Assembly: GCA_035249175.1 (NCBI GenBank) | Contig: DATFGT010000057.1 | Span: 1 to 6,152, forward strand | Reading direction: 5' to 3' | DNA from: 66-474 sp035249175 | GTDB lineage: Bacteria > Pseudomonadota > Gammaproteobacteria > Xanthomonadales > Rhodanobacteraceae | Length of the DNA stretch: 6,152 nt | Shown: piece after piece, positions 6,035-6,152 of the stretch | Layout: the number at the start of each line of letters is the position of its first letter | How positions within the stretch are numbered: position 1 is the first letter of the stretch | Made by a program: the position numbers and the translations under genes | Notes under the pieces: model-generated | Databases searched by the model: none | The model's input: the letters and a program-made list of their open reading frames with translations, nothing else | Told to the model about the DNA's origin: nothing

Positions 6035-6067
6035 GGAGAGTTCCTACGCAAAAGTGGACACCGGTGG
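6035..6067 (-). mobile_element. Probable 3' terminus of an IS3-family insertion sequence
   Basis: Just past the transposase stop, the + strand reads CTACGCAAAAGTGGACACCG (6044-6063). IS3-family terminal inverted repeats, notably the IS150 group, commonly carry an A-rich tract followed by GTTGGACA or GTGGACA at this distance from the stop. The outer tip cannot be fixed from one end. I place it between 6035, where the 21-bp repeat breaks off, and about 6044. No target duplication can be checked because the other end is outside the window. Confidence 0.5.
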
Positions 6068-6152
6068 TCAAACACATTGGGCTTCGAACTCCGCCGGAGA
6101 ACGATACCCCAATGACGAGTGCAAGCGGTAGCGGTTGTAGAAATCGATGTAG
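6068..6152 (-). CDS. IS3-family transposase (OrfB), C-terminal end only
   Basis: The last 27 codons and the TGA stop (6070-6068) are visible; the rest lies beyond the window. The residues Y-I-D-F-Y-N-R-Y-R-L-H-S-S-L-G-Y and S-P-A-E-F-E are the conserved end of the integrase-like DDE transposase of IS3-family elements (YNxxRxHSxLGYxSPxxFE). The catalytic D, D and E residues lie upstream and cannot be checked, so I cannot say whether the element is intact. Such proteins are usually made by programmed frameshifting from orfA into orfB. It shares the minus strand with the cassette-like gene and reads toward it. Confidence 0.88.
   Translation of the reverse strand, partial: YIDFYNRYRLHSSLGYRSPAEFEAQCV

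Overview
The window is a GC-rich stretch of a Gram-negative chromosome carrying the distal part of a flagellar flg operon. All on the + strand, it reads: the 3' end of flgH, then complete flgI, flgJ, flgK and flgL. FlgH and FlgI (L and P rings) imply an outer membrane, and the fused rod-cap/muramidase form of FlgJ is typical of beta/gamma-proteobacteria. Gene order, base composition, the TCAAG-type sigma-28 promoter and the cassette-like debris downstream suggest a Xanthomonadales (Lysobacterales) gammaproteobacterium, perhaps Rhodanobacteraceae. That placement is inference; no taxon marker is present.

Positions 1-2289 hold ring and rod genes (flgH end, flgI, flgJ). They are tightly packed: an 11-nt gap between flgH and flgI, and a 1-nt TAGTG overlap between flgI and flgJ. 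An 85-nt gap follows, holding a near-consensus sigma-28 (FliA) promoter that starts a late unit of flgK and flgL (2375-5248), the two hook-filament junction proteins. The rod, rings and hook can therefore be made first, and the junction proteins boosted once FliA is released.

From 5249 to the end the character changes. The sequence is less GC-rich, its one convincing gene is on the minus strand (a four-helix small membrane protein, 5597-5992), and there are several repeats. A 21-bp exact direct repeat (5299-5319 and 6014-6034) brackets the region. On the minus strand the repeat and its flank resemble the 3' half of an integron attC site. The membrane-protein gene ends in the Pro-Asn-Asn-Ser readthrough typical of the 5' half of an attC. 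The unit therefore looks like a single, decayed gene cassette with no integrase in view. Between the gene and the left repeat lies a strong 22-bp-arm palindrome. The right edge is the 3' end of an IS3-family insertion sequence, which abuts the right-hand attC-like half.

Nothing in the window clearly amounts to a wholly new system. The cassette-like unit, its repeats and the palindrome behind flgL are the parts that routine annotation would miss.
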